Positions 15,655 to 23,459 of a stretch of DNA of 64,000 nucleotides are shown in pieces. A program made the position numbers and the translations under genes. Positions within the stretch are counted from its first letter, which is position 1. Every line of letters starts with the position of its first letter. The notes under the pieces are model-generated. The model was not told where the DNA came from, did not search any database, and worked only from the letters and a program-made list of their open reading frames with translations. This DNA comes from Methylohalomonas lacus. Lineage in GTDB: Bacteria; Pseudomonadota; Gammaproteobacteria; Methylohalomonadales; Methylohalomonadaceae. The stretch covers positions 124,001 through 188,000 of the forward strand of contig NZ_JANUCT010000003.1 in the NCBI RefSeq assembly GCF_024808875.1, given 5' to 3'.

Positions 15655-16034
15655 CGTCATTCCGGCCGAGCGCATGCGAGAGCCGGAATCCATGCCGGTA
15701 AGGCCGCGGGTGGAAGGCGGCACGGGGATTCCGGATAACGACTGTGTCGTTTCCGGAATGACGACAGGTTGAAGCGGGGGAATGTTTTGCCGTCATTCCG
15801 GCCTGCTGCAAGGGAGAACCGAAATCTTAGATGGAATGACGCCGAAGCAAAAACAGTCGTCATTCCGGCCGAGCGCATGCGAGAGCCGGAATCCATGTCG
15901 GTAAGGCCGCGGGTGGAAGGCGGCACGGGGATTCCGGATAACGACTGTGTCGTTTCCGGAATGACGACAAGGTTTGATGCGGGGAAGTTGTTTCCGGTCG
16001 TCATTCCGGCCTCCCGCTAGGGAGAGCCGGAATC
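15655..16034. repeat. Paired-hairpin repeats with a 112-bp direct duplication, right of the GIY-YIG gene
   Basis: A block of about 112 bp at 15655-15766 recurs at 15858-15969 (period 203) with almost no differences. Each block holds a GAGCGCATGCGAGA-loop hairpin, a GC-rich linker and an AACGAC/GTCGTT palindrome. Between them is a degenerate CATTCCGGCCTGCTG copy (15793-15828). The last hairpin (16001-16034) ends 5 bp from the pqqE stop codon and could act as its transcription end. Confidence 0.87.
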
Positions 16035-16039
16035 TTGTG

Positions 16040-17218
16040 CTACTCCGTCGTTTCCAGGTGCGGTTTTTTGGCGTCCTTCTCGATGTCCTTGGAGTTGCGC
16101 ATGTTGCGGAACATCAGCGGTTTCTCGTCCTTGTTCGGATCCTGTTCCTTCGCCAGCTTGTTGATGCGCTCGACGTCGGCGTGCAGCTCGGCGTGATAGG
16201 GCGACTTGTCACACACCGGGTCGGCATTACGCGCGTCGCCGGTAAGCATGTAAGCCTGGCAACGGCAGCCGCCGAAGTCCTTGGTTTTTTCCGGACATGA
16301 GCGGCACGGTTCCTTCATCCAGTCGAAACCGCGGAAGACGTTGAAGCCTTCGGAGTCGTTCCACAGACCCTCGATGGTCCAGTCGCGCACGTTGGGGAAT
16401 TCGATCGGCAGCTGGTGCGCGGCGTGGCAGGGCAGGGCCGTGCCGTCCGGGACGATGGTCAGGAACACCGAGCCCCAGCCATTCATGCAGGGCTTCGGTC
16501 GTGTCTCGTAATAGTCCGGGATGACATAGATGAGCTTCATCTTGTCCTTGTACTTTTCCTTGTACTTCTGGGTAACCTGCCAGGCATTATCCAGCTGTTC
16601 CTTGGTCGGCAGCAGCTGGTCGATGTTGATGCGCGACCAGCCGTAATACTGCGTGCTCGCCAGTTCGACGTAGTCGGCATCGAGATCGTTGCACATGTTG
16701 ATGATGTCATCGATCTGCTCGATGTTCTTGCGATGCAGGACGATGTTCAGAACCATCGGGTACTCGTACTTCTTGACCAGGCGCGCCATCTCGTACTTGT
16801 GGTTGAAGCTCTTGGTGCCGGCGAGGTAGTTGTTCAGTTCCTCGTTACTGGCCTGGAAGCTGATCTGGATATGATCGAGGCCGGCTTCCTTGAAGGCCTT
16901 GATGCGATCCTCGTCCATGCCGACGCCGGAAGTGATCAGGTTGGTATAGAAACCCAGCCGCCGCGCCTCGGCGATCAACTCTTCCAGATCCTTGCGCACC
17001 AGCGGTTCGCCGCCGGAAAAGCCGAGCTGCGTCGCGCCCATTTCGCGTGCCTCGCGCATGACCCGGAACCACTCCTCGGTGGTGAGCTCGTCCTGGTACT
17101 TGGCGATCTCCACCGGGTTGGAGCAGTATGGGCACTGCAGCGGGCACTTGTAGGTCAGCTCCGCGAGTAACCAGAGGGGCTTACCTTTACTGCTTTGCTC
17201 GAATCCAGCCGTTGTCAT
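16040..17218 (-). CDS. pqqE: PQQ biosynthesis radical SAM peptide cyclase
   Basis: The 392-residue radical SAM/SPASM enzyme forms the carbon-carbon bond between the Glu and Tyr side chains of PqqA, the first step of pyrroloquinoline quinone synthesis. The radical SAM cysteines are C25, C29 and C32 (CPLQCPYC), followed by [16 protein letters not shown]. The C-terminal SPASM cysteines appear in [22 protein letters not shown] and [17 protein letters not shown]. Its start overlaps the pqqD end by 32 bp, which fits the known PqqD-PqqE complex. The reading frame ends beside a strong repeat hairpin at 16001-16034. The N-terminal [25 protein letters not shown] has the family's usual spacing. Confidence 0.96.
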   Translation of the reverse strand: MTTAGFEQSSKGKPLWLLAELTYKCPLQCPYCSNPVEIAKYQDELTTEEWFRVMREAREMGATQLGFSGGEPLVRKDLEELIAEARRLGFYTNLITSGVGMDEDRIKAFKEAGLDHIQISFQASNEELNNYLAGTKSFNHKYEMARLVKKYEYPMVLNIVLHRKNIEQIDDIINMCNDLDADYVELASTQYYGWSRINIDQLLPTKEQLDNAWQVTQKYKEKYKDKMKLIYVIPDYYETRPKPCMNGWGSVFLTIVPDGTALPCHAAHQLPIEFPNVRDWTIEGLWNDSEGFNVFRGFDWMKEPCRSCPEKTKDFGGCRCQAYMLTGDARNADPVCDKSPYHAELHADVERINKLAKEQDPNKDEKPLMFRNMRNSKDIEKDAKKPHLETTE

Positions 17219-17465
17219 GAGCTACCTCCATAAATTTGCGTACGTCCTGTTCGAGTTCAGCGTCCGGAAACTGCTGCTGCAGCTCGCTGATGATGTCGGC
17301 GACGCTTTGGGCGCCGTCGATGCGTTTCATGATCTCGCCGGCGCTGGGGCTCAGCTTGACCATGCCTTCCGGATACAGGACGACATAACAATTCTGTGCT
17401 TTTTCCCATTGCAGCCGGAACGTCGGCGCAATCTCGGGAATCGTTTGATCAGCTGTAATATCCAT
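17187..17465 (-). CDS. pqqD: PQQ biosynthesis peptide chaperone
   Basis: The 92-residue protein binds the PqqA peptide and presents it to PqqE. It has the PqqD pattern [36 protein letters not shown] and a C-terminal winged-helix-like segment ending in NGWIRAK. The start at 17465 ([10 protein letters not shown]) lies 5 bp after the pqqC stop; the longer frame would overlap pqqC. It overlaps pqqE by 32 bp, implying translational coupling. Confidence 0.94.
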   Translation of the reverse strand: MDITADQTIPEIAPTFRLQWEKAQNCYVVLYPEGMVKLSPSAGEIMKRIDGAQSVADIISELQQQFPDAELEQDVRKFMEVAHDNGWIRAKQ

Positions 17466-17470
17466 TCTTC

Positions 17471-18199
17471 TTATTCGACACAGTGATAGGGTGGTTTGTT
17501 CTCGATATAGGCCATCCACATGGCATCGAGCATGGTCCAGAGGATGTCGAGCTTGAACTGCAACAGGCCGAGCGCGTGTTCCTGCTGTTCGCGCGTGCGG
17601 AAATGATCCAGCGTGATGCTCAGGCCATGTTCGACGTCGCGGCGGGCTTCTCCCAGCCGCTTGCGGAAATAGTTGTAGCCGTCCGGCTCGATCCAGGTGT
17701 AATGCTTGGGCCAGTTGTCGAGCCGGTTCTGATGAATCTTCGGCGCGAACAGCTCGGTCAGCGATGAGCAGGCGGCTTCCTGCCAGGTCGCGTGCCGGGC
17801 GAAATTCACGTAGGCGTCGATGGCAAAGCGCACGCCGGGCAGCACGTGCTGCTCCGACTGGAGTTCCTCGCGGCTCAGGCCGACGGCCTCGCCGAGCTGC
17901 AGCCAGGCCTCGATACCGCCGTCGTTACCCTGGGTGCCGTCATGGTCGATAATGCGCTGCACCCACAGGCGGCGGGTGTCGCGATCGGTGCAGTTGGCCA
18001 TGATGGCGGCATCCTTGATTGGGATGCTGGTCTGATAATAGAAGCGGTTGGCTACCCAGCCCTGGATGGCCTTCTTTTCCAGCTTGCCCGTGTTCATCAG
18101 GACGTGGAAAGGATGATTGATGTGGTAATACTTCTCTTTCGCGCGGAGTTTCTGCTCGAACTCCTCGCGGCTCCACGGTGTTTGTTCTTCGATACCCAT
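17471..18199 (-). CDS. pqqC: Pyrroloquinoline-quinone synthase
   Basis: The 242-residue, cofactor-free oxidase carries out the last step of PQQ synthesis, ring closure and an eight-electron oxidation of the intermediate AHQQ. Family motifs include [68 protein letters not shown] and [16 protein letters not shown]. Length is close to the usual 250. It is the first gene after a terminator-like hairpin that separates it from pqqA; pqqB, which often lies between pqqA and pqqC, is missing here and is found at 26.9 kb. Confidence 0.96.
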   Translation of the reverse strand: MGIEEQTPWSREEFEQKLRAKEKYYHINHPFHVLMNTGKLEKKAIQGWVANRFYYQTSIPIKDAAIMANCTDRDTRRLWVQRIIDHDGTQGNDGGIEAWLQLGEAVGLSREELQSEQHVLPGVRFAIDAYVNFARHATWQEAACSSLTELFAPKIHQNRLDNWPKHYTWIEPDGYNYFRKRLGEARRDVEHGLSITLDHFRTREQQEHALGLLQFKLDILWTMLDAMWMAYIENKPPYHCVE

Positions 18200-18233
18200 C
18201 AGTTCAATATCCGCTTATTGATCGTTTATGTAT

Positions 18234-18268
18234 TAAAAAGCCCTGTTGACGGCGTGTCTAACAGGGCT
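18234..18268 (-). terminator. Terminator or attenuator between pqqA and pqqC
   Basis: Read on the minus strand, AGCCCTGTT and AACAGGGCT form a 9-bp perfect stem, followed directly by TTTTT. It lies 35 bp upstream of pqqC and after pqqA, so it would let most transcripts end after pqqA. An excess of pqqA mRNA over the rest is known in PQQ producers. Confidence 0.82.
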
Positions 18269-18357
18269 CACTGAAATTCCTGGTGCTTCGTGCACGCCCT
18301 TGCAATAACTGTGTCCCTGTTTCGATCCGGTTGGCTCAATCCGGCCTGGTATTGAAA

Positions 18358-18382
18358 CCGGGAGTGGCAAACCACCCCCGGT
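18358..18382 (-). terminator. Hairpin just downstream of pqqA
   Basis: On the minus strand CCGGGGGTGG and CCACTCCCGG pair across the loop TTTG with a small mismatch, 14 bp after the pqqA stop. There is no good T-run, so it may protect the 3' end of the pqqA message rather than terminate by itself. Confidence 0.5.
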
Positions 18383-18395
18383 CATACATAACAAC

Positions 18396-18470
18396 TTACT
18401 TGTTGTTGATGTACATGGTCACTTCGAAGCCGAAGCGAATGTCGCTATATGCAGGAGTATCCCACTTCAT
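18396..18470 (-). CDS. pqqA: PQQ precursor peptide
   Basis: The 24-residue peptide MKWDTPAYSDIRFGFEVTMY plus INNK is the ribosomal precursor of pyrroloquinoline quinone. The Glu and Tyr that become PQQ lie in the conserved spacing E-x3-Y (E16 and Y20), and the N-terminal W-x-TP and RFGFEVTMY match known PqqA peptides closely. A Shine-Dalgarno GGAG lies 8 bp before the ATG on the minus strand. It precedes pqqC-pqqD-pqqE with about 195 bp between, which contain two hairpins. It is too short to be found by usual ORF length cut-offs. Confidence 0.96.
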   Translation of the reverse strand: MKWDTPAYSDIRFGFEVTMYINNK

Positions 18471-18828
18471 GTTAATTCTCCAAGTTTAAGTTTAGTTTGA
18501 ATGTGGAGAGTGTCATCTAACTCCCCGGTGCAAACAGCGACATCAGAGAAGCTGTGTTGCACTGAATACGCGTTGCCAGAACCGTGCCAGTTCTGGCCCG
18601 GACCGCCGTATTGGGGTAAAATATCACTCAAATCATAAGGTTAAAATCGTCACGCAAACCCATGGCGGGTCTTGCTGCGACCCGGACGGGCCCGGCAGGC
18701 CTGTTTATGGCTATGAGTGACCAGTTAGACTGGTTACAGACAACCAGCAACGCGGTATCGGTTCGAAGCCGATATAATGCCCGCCGCAACCCGATCGCGA
18801 GCAACCAGACCAGGCGCTTCCCCATAAC
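18471..18828. promoter_or_regulatory. Divergent promoter region between pqqA and the H4MPT-type genes
   Basis: This 358-bp gap holds no gene that I can support. It must carry the pqqA promoter (minus strand) and that of the DUF6513 operon (plus strand). A good -10 box, TATAAT at 18773-18778, lies about 50 bp before the DUF6513 start, but no matching -35 is evident. The segment GGTTCGAAGCC at 18760-18770 is part of a small hairpin and not a tRNA arm. Confidence 0.45.
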
Positions 18829-20358
18829 ATGTCCGAACACATCGTCTTTCTGACCGGCAAGCTGGCGGAGAAAAGCCTGCACCAGGTGCTGGAGTCCATG
18901 CAGCCGGAATTCAGCTACGAGGTGCGTAACATCGGTGTCAGCGTGGCCGCGCTGATGACGGTCAAGCTGATCGAGCGACGGCTGACGGCGCTCGACGGCA
19001 TCGACCGCATCGTCGTACCGGGCCTGTGCCAGGGCGATATCGACGCACTGGCCGCGCAGCTTGGTGTCAGCGTGGAGCGCGGCCCGAAAGATCTGAAGGA
19101 TCTGCCGGCGTATTTCGGCGGCAAGGCGTTTGCCCCGGATCTGAGCCGCTACGATGTGCGCGTGTTCGCCGAGATCGTCGACGCGCCGCAGATCGACGTG
19201 GCCGCTATTGTCGAACGCGCCGAACGCTATCGCCGCGACGGCGCCGACGTCATCGACCTCGGCTGCCTGCCGGGGCTGGATTTCCCGCATCTGGAAGACA
19301 GCGTCCGGGCACTGCGCGACGCCGGTTTCACCGTCAGCGTCGATTCGCTCGAAACCGACGAGCTACTGCGGGGCGGCCGCGCCGGTGCGGATTACCTGCT
19401 CAGCCTGAAGGAAAGCACGCTGTGGCTGGCCGACGAGGTCGCCAGCACGCCCATTATCATCCCTGAAAGCCCCGGTGACATGGACTCGCTTTATCGTGCC
19501 GTCGCCAGCCTGACCGGGCAGGGCCGCGAATGTCTGGCCGACAGTATCCTCGATCCGATCCATTTCGGTTTTACCGCCTCGATCGTGCGCTACCAGCAGC
19601 TGCGCGAACAGTGCCCGGATATTCCGATCATGATGGGCATCGGCAATCTCACCGAGTTGACCGAGGCCGATACCACCGGCATCAACGCCATCCTGTTTGG
19701 TATCATTTCCGAATTGCGGATCACCAACGTACTGGCCACCGAGGTCAGCCCGCACGCCCGCGCGGCGGTGCGCGAGGCGGACAGTGCCCGCCGGCAGATG
19801 TTCGCCGCGCGCGAGGCCAACAGCCTGCCCAAGGGTTATAGCGACGCACTGCTGACAACCCACTCGCGCAAGCCGTTTCCTTCCACGCCGGAGGAGATCA
19901 GCGAGCTCGCCGGACAGATCCGCGATCCGAATTACCGCGTGCAGATCAGCGAGGCGGGTATCCACGTGTTCAACCGCGACGGCATGAGTATCGGCCAGGA
20001 ACCGTTTGCGATGTTCCCGGAACTGGTTCAGCTCGAGGACGATCCGCCGCATGCGTTCTACATGGGCGTCGAACTGGCGCGCGCGCAGATCGCCTGGCAG
20101 CTCGGCAAGCGCTATGACCAGGACGAGGAACTCGGCTGGGGCGTGGCCGTACCCGCCGCGGTGAGCGAAGAGGCCGGCGACACCGCGCGTGCCGCGCATG
20201 CCCTGAAACCGCAGAGCCGGCAGGAATTCAAGGAAGAGGGCAGTACAATGAAGGCCAGCCGGGCGCGCAAGCGCAAGCAGGCCGAGCGCGAACAAACCAC
20301 CGATAACGACAACAGCGGCGCTGACGATCGCGACGACGATCGCAGCAGCAACGACTGA
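18829..20358 (+). CDS. Dihydropteroate synthase-like protein of the H4MPT/methanofuran gene set (DUF6513)
   Basis: The 509-residue protein has an N-terminal Rossmann-like domain (HIVFLTGKLAEKSLHQVLE) and a TIM-barrel DHPS-like domain at about residues 120-310. The latter includes RYRRDGADVIDLGCLPG, ILDPIHFGF and MMGIGNLTELTEADTTGINA. Related archaeal proteins act as dihydropteroate synthases in tetrahydromethanopterin synthesis, and homologues in methylotrophs sit in H4MPT-linked C1 gene clusters. The last ~45 residues form a tail of a basic stretch (KASRARKRKQAER) and an acidic, Asp/Asn-rich end that are not part of the fold. It leads a tight operon with DUF447, mfnB-like and PCD genes. The exact reaction in bacteria is unproven. 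Confidence 0.85.
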   Translation: MSEHIVFLTGKLAEKSLHQVLESMQPEFSYEVRNIGVSVAALMTVKLIERRLTALDGIDRIVVPGLCQGDIDALAAQLGVSVERGPKDLKDLPAYFGGKAFAPDLSRYDVRVFAEIVDAPQIDVAAIVERAERYRRDGADVIDLGCLPGLDFPHLEDSVRALRDAGFTVSVDSLETDELLRGGRAGADYLLSLKESTLWLADEVASTPIIIPESPGDMDSLYRAVASLTGQGRECLADSILDPIHFGFTASIVRYQQLREQCPDIPIMMGIGNLTELTEADTTGINAILFGIISELRITNVLATEVSPHARAAVREADSARRQMFAAREANSLPKGYSDALLTTHSRKPFPSTPEEISELAGQIRDPNYRVQISEAGIHVFNRDGMSIGQEPFAMFPELVQLEDDPPHAFYMGVELARAQIAWQLGKRYDQDEELGWGVAVPAAVSEEAGDTARAAHALKPQSRQEFKEEGSTMKASRARKRKQAEREQTTDNDNSGADDRDDDRSSND

Positions 20359-20363
20359 ATATA

Positions 20364-20939
20364 ATGATGATCTACGAAACCATCGTCACCACCCTGAATG
20401 CCGACGACAGCGTGCAGATTGCGCCCATGGGCCTGCGCCGGGTCGACGACCTGTATCTCATTGCACCGTTCCGGCCGTCGACCACGCTCGCCAATCTCGA
20501 ACGCAGCGGCGTGGCTGTCGTCAACCTGACCGATGACGTGCGCGTGTTCGCCGGTTGCCTGACCGGCCGCTACGACTGGCCGTTGCAGCCGGCCGAAGTC
20601 GTGGCCGGGCGTTACCTCGACGCCGCCCTGTCGCACCTGGAACTGCGCGTCGAGCGCGTCGACGAGGACGAACTGCGGCCACGCTTCTACTGCCGGTGCG
20701 TGCATGAAGGCATGCACAAGCCGTTTCTCGGCTTTAACCGTGCCCAGGTCGCGGTGCTCGAGTGCGCGATACTGGTTAGCCGTCTCGATCGGCTGCCGCG
20801 CGAGAAGATCACCAATGAACTGGAATACCTGCAGATCGCCATGGACAAGACCGCCGGTGAACGCGAACGCCAGGCCTGGGACTGGCTGATGGAACGCATC
20901 AATGCCCACCTGGACGCCGACGCGGCACAGGACGCCTGA
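20364..20939 (+). CDS. DUF447 family protein (flavin-reductase-like split barrel)
   Basis: The 191-residue protein matches DUF447, a family shared by methanogenic archaea and bacteria with H4MPT-dependent C1 oxidation. It shows the opening IYETIVTTLNADDSVQIAPMGLRR and the central VFAGCLTGRYDWPLQPA. The fold is expected to be a split barrel that may bind a flavin or pterin. It starts 5 bp after the DUF6513 gene, and its stop overlaps the start of the MfnB-like gene (TGATG). The function is unknown, but the operon ties it to methanofuran or methanopterin metabolism. Confidence 0.83.
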   Translation: MMIYETIVTTLNADDSVQIAPMGLRRVDDLYLIAPFRPSTTLANLERSGVAVVNLTDDVRVFAGCLTGRYDWPLQPAEVVAGRYLDAALSHLELRVERVDEDELRPRFYCRCVHEGMHKPFLGFNRAQVAVLECAILVSRLDRLPREKITNELEYLQIAMDKTAGERERQAWDWLMERINAHLDADAAQDA

Positions 20940-21682
20940 TGAACGCCATAATGCCTCCGGTTACGCCGCAGTTCCTGGCCAGCGTCAGCAGTCTTGCCGA
21001 GGCCCGGCTGGTGGCTGCCCATGGTGCCGATATCATCGACCTCAAGGATCCGGCCCGTGGCGCGCTCGGTGCGTTGGCCGCGGCGGAACGCGCGCGTATT
21101 GTTACCGCGCTGGGCGGTCGCCACACGCTGAGTGCGACCATCGGTGACCGGCCGCTGGCCGCGGACGTTATCGCGCCGGCGATCACGGCGACGGCCGCCG
21201 CGGGTGTCGACATCGTCAAGATCGGCTGGTTTGGCAGGCAGCTGGACAGCGCCGTATTGGCCTGCCTGGCACGGGCGGCCGGGCAGGGCGTACGGGTCGT
21301 CGTCGTGCTGTTTGCCGAATACGGGGCGCAGCTCGATCATCTGCCGAGCCTGGCTGATGCCGGCCTGTATGGTGTCATGCTCGACACCATGGACAAGCAA
21401 AGCGGGGCGCTACGCGATAAACTCGGAGATGACGAACTGGCCGCGTTTGTCGCGCGGTCACGCGATGCCGGCCTGTACTGCGGTCTGGCCGGTTCGCTGA
21501 AACAGGCCGATATCGTGCCGCTGCTGTCGCTGCAGCCGGACTACATGGGCTTTCGCGGCGCGCTTTGCCGCGACAGTCAGCGTATCGCGACGCTTGATAA
21601 AGCGGCGGTGGAGGCCGTACGGTGCGCAATCAAGACGAACATTCATACACTGGCCGACCGCCCGTCGGTTGCCTGTGTCTAG
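20939..21682 (+). CDS. (5-formylfuran-3-yl)methyl phosphate synthase-like protein
   Basis: The 247-residue protein matches MfnB (former DUF556), which makes the furan precursor of methanofuran from two glyceraldehyde-3-phosphate molecules. The signature IIDLKDPARGALGAL holds the Schiff-base lysine of the aldolase-like fold; VDIVKIGWFG supplies a second lysine and GVMLDTMDKQSG a conserved acidic site. In bacteria methanofuran-like cofactors serve formyltransferase/hydrolase in H4MPT-dependent formaldehyde oxidation. The start ATG overlaps the DUF447 stop by one base. The PCD gene follows 22 bp later. Confidence 0.9.
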   Translation: MNAIMPPVTPQFLASVSSLAEARLVAAHGADIIDLKDPARGALGALAAAERARIVTALGGRHTLSATIGDRPLAADVIAPAITATAAAGVDIVKIGWFGRQLDSAVLACLARAAGQGVRVVVVLFAEYGAQLDHLPSLADAGLYGVMLDTMDKQSGALRDKLGDDELAAFVARSRDAGLYCGLAGSLKQADIVPLLSLQPDYMGFRGALCRDSQRIATLDKAAVEAVRCAIKTNIHTLADRPSVACV

Positions 21683-21704
21683 CTGATTAAAGGAGATCGA
21701 TACC

Positions 21705-22091
21705 ATGGCTCAATGGCGCAACAAGGAAAAGGACGCAACCTACAGCGAAGAGGAAATCGAGGCCCGCCTGAAAGAGGAACTGCCCAACTGGTACTACGAG
21801 GACGGCTGGATCCGCCGCAAGTACAAGACCGCGGGCTGGAAAGGCACGCTGATGGTCATCAACACCGTCGGCCACCTGGCCGAGGCCGCTTTCCACCACC
21901 CGGACCTGACTGCCTCGTATGCCTTTGTCATCGTCAAGCTGATGAACCACGCCGCCAAGGGCGTCACCGACAAGGACTTCCAGCTGGCGAAGAAGATCGA
22001 GGAAGTCGTGATGTGGCAGCCGGCCCACGAGGAAGGCGATCTCGATGGCACGCCGGACGACCCGCGCTTCAAGTACATCAAGTACGACTGA
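21705..22091 (+). CDS. Pterin-4a-carbinolamine dehydratase family protein
   Basis: The 128-residue protein has the family signature FHHPDLTASYAFVIVKLMNHAAKGVTDKDFQLAKKIE, including the His-His-Pro active site. A good Shine-Dalgarno (AAAGGAGAT) precedes the start. Classical members recycle 4a-hydroxytetrahydrobiopterin, but no aromatic-amino-acid hydroxylase is in view. As last gene of the DUF6513-DUF447-mfnB operon it more likely acts on a methanopterin-type pterin; homologues occur in H4MPT clusters of methylotrophs. The C-terminal EEGDLDGTPDDPRFKYIKYD extends past the fold. Confidence 0.9.
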   Translation: MAQWRNKEKDATYSEEEIEARLKEELPNWYYEDGWIRRKYKTAGWKGTLMVINTVGHLAEAAFHHPDLTASYAFVIVKLMNHAAKGVTDKDFQLAKKIEEVVMWQPAHEEGDLDGTPDDPRFKYIKYD

Positions 22092-22092
22092 T

Positions 22093-22374
22093 CAGTTACT
22101 GGTCATTAGTGACTGGTGATTGGCAAAACCTGCCGAGAGTGAGAGCGGATTAAAATCCGCGAACCTCTCGTTACATGTTTCGCCAATGGTAATCGGCTTG
22201 TATGTTGATGGTGACGGCTCTCCCACTGAAAAGAAACGACGGCAACGGTAGGAGCGGCGACCCCGCCGCGAAACATGCGCCAAATCATTCGGCCCGAGGT
22301 CGGACCTCCTGCCGGGAGGTTGATTGGTGACCGGTGAACCTGCCAGTCACCAATGACCGCTCACCAGTTACCAC
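22093..22374. repeat. Intergenic spacer bordered by GGTGATTGG-type repeats
   Basis: The left border (22093-22132) carries GACTGGTGATTGGC and ACCTGCC. The right border (22319-22374) carries GATTGGTGACCGGTGAACC, then CCAGTCACCAATGACC and TCACCAGTTACC. The middle holds a GCGGATTAAAATCCGC hairpin and a GGCGACCCCGCCGCGAA motif that recurs as GGCGACCTGCCGCGAA in the spacer at 35.3 kb. The right border is similar to 25517-25563 in front of moaC. There is no gene. Confidence 0.7.
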
Positions 22375-22375
22375 A

Positions 22376-22424
22376 CTACAACTGCCCCTCCGCCGTCCAG
22401 TGACTCGAACGACTGCCGGGCTTT
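22376..22424 (-). pseudogene. Remnant of a moaC 3' end
   Basis: On the minus strand these 49 bases align without gaps to the last 49 bases of the intact moaC (25564-25612) with 39 identities. In the same frame they read KPGSRSSHWTAEGQL-stop against [15 protein letters not shown]-stop. The similarity continues past the stop codon into the spacer (22329-22375 versus 25517-25563). Upstream coding sequence is not recognisable beyond a weak match near 22437-22451. The copy thus is a broken fragment. It lies in direct orientation to moaC, so the two copies flank the RHH-bphO-bphP segment. Confidence 0.7.
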
Positions 22425-22476
22425 GATGTTGGCGCAGCGCTTTACACAGCTTTCATGAATCGGCGGCCCATATCGC

Positions 22477-22710
22477 TCACTCGGCGGCCGAATCGTCCAC
22501 ATCATAACCAATCGCCGAGTCGTCCGTTTCATAGCCAAACACTGCCTGTTGCTCGGGCACGGGGATCCCGTGGCTTTCACAGCGCTCGCGGATGAGAACC
22601 TCGATCCAGTTGGTCACGCTGCGATGCTCGCGCCCGGCGGCGGTGCGGGCGGCCGCCTTGAGGTCGGGATCGATGCGCAGGTTCAGAGTGGCAATTTTGC
22701 GGGCGGTCAT
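22477..22710 (-). CDS. Ribbon-helix-helix DNA-binding protein
   Basis: The 77-residue protein has a ribbon-helix-helix pattern in its first 45 residues (KIATLNLRIDPDLKAAARTAAGREHRSVTNWIEVLIRE), as in Arc/CopG/HicB-like regulators. The acidic tail holds an imperfect repeat (GYETDDSAIGYDVDDSA). The ATG at 22710 is chosen because GAGGT lies 7 bp upstream; the GTG at 22719 is inside that site. Such proteins are often antitoxins, but no toxin gene is adjacent: downstream is the moaC remnant and upstream the divergent heme oxygenase. It may instead regulate the phytochrome operon that starts 90 bp away. Confidence 0.8.
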   Translation of the reverse strand: MTARKIATLNLRIDPDLKAAARTAAGREHRSVTNWIEVLIRERCESHGIPVPEQQAVFGYETDDSAIGYDVDDSAAE

Positions 22711-22799
22711 GGCTGGCACCTCGTGAATGACTGCGTATCATTGTTGCGATGTCTGGGAAATGTGAAAACTGCTATTGTATAACTAAACTATAGCGTGGG

Positions 22800-23459
22800 T
22801 TGGCAGGCTTGAATATAGATAGTGAACCTGGTCTGGTAGCCCGGTCACGGCAGCAAGGTGCAAGCCGTAACGCGACGCTGCCAGTGTCTGACGGCCTGTT
22901 GCTGGCACAGCTTCGTGTCGCTACCCGCGAGCAGCATGCACGGCTGGAATCTCTACCGGCGCTGCGGCGGCTGTTTGCCGACGACTATACCGTTGCCGAA
23001 TATAGCCGTCTGCTGCAGTCGTTTTTCTCCCTCTTTAGCCCACTGGAAGCCGCCGTACAGGCAACAGGACGAAAGACGGCGGCCAGCCTGGGCTATGAAT
23101 TGCGCAGTGAGGATCTGGCCGCGGATCTTAAAATATTGGCCGCTAAAACTGGTGCCGATACTGCCGTCCCGTCTGCACTGACCGGTTCCCGGGCGGCTGA
23201 AACCGGTTGCCTGTATGTGCTGGCGGGGTCGCGCCTGGGTGGCAAGGTCATTGCCCGGCAACTGGCGGGCAGCCTGGGCCTGACCGCGGATAGCGGCATA
23301 CGGTTTTTTGCGGGATCTTCCGGTAACGAGGGACACAATTGGGCACAGTTCTGCCACCGCGCCGAATTGTCTTGTGATACCCCGCCGGCAAGAGAAGCTG
23401 CAGTGTCTGCCGCGGCAGCCACATTTGATCTGTTTTACCAGCAGCTCGCCGATGAATAA
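22800..23459 (+). CDS. bphO: Heme oxygenase for bacteriophytochrome chromophore
   Basis: The protein (219 residues from TTG 22800, or 191 from GTG 22884) matches the BphO family. It has LLAQLRVATREQHARLESLPALRRLF with the axial heme His, and a C-terminal GSRLGGKVIARQL followed by FFAGSSGNEGHNWAQFC. It opens heme to biliverdin, the chromophore of bacterial phytochromes. The gene end overlaps the phytochrome start by 8 bp (ATGAATAA), so supply of chromophore and apoprotein is coupled. The N-terminal 28 residues before the fold are not conserved in kind, which makes GTG 22884 a real alternative. Confidence 0.9.
   Translation: MAGLNIDSEPGLVARSRQQGASRNATLPVSDGLLLAQLRVATREQHARLESLPALRRLFADDYTVAEYSRLLQSFFSLFSPLEAAVQATGRKTAASLGYELRSEDLAADLKILAAKTGADTAVPSALTGSRAAETGCLYVLAGSRLGGKVIARQLAGSLGLTADSGIRFFAGSSGNEGHNWAQFCHRAELSCDTPPAREAAVSAAAATFDLFYQQLADE

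Noticed and set aside
12701-16020. Several 60-115 residue frames in the ATTCCGG blocks on both strands
   Set aside because: They translate the palindromic repeats (recurring RLSLREAGMT and PETAQRLSGI pieces) and have no start signals.
12724-16034. Possible CRISPR array
   Set aside because: The units are long, each with two palindromes; spacing is irregular and spacers themselves repeat. No cas gene is present.
18755-18775. GGTTCGAAGCC as a tRNA T-arm
   Set aside because: No acceptor, D or anticodon arm can be built around it. It is a small hairpin before a -10 box.
22376-22476. Toxin gene partner for the RHH protein
   Set aside because: The short frames downstream match the moaC remnant, not a toxin. 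The other neighbour is heme oxygenase.
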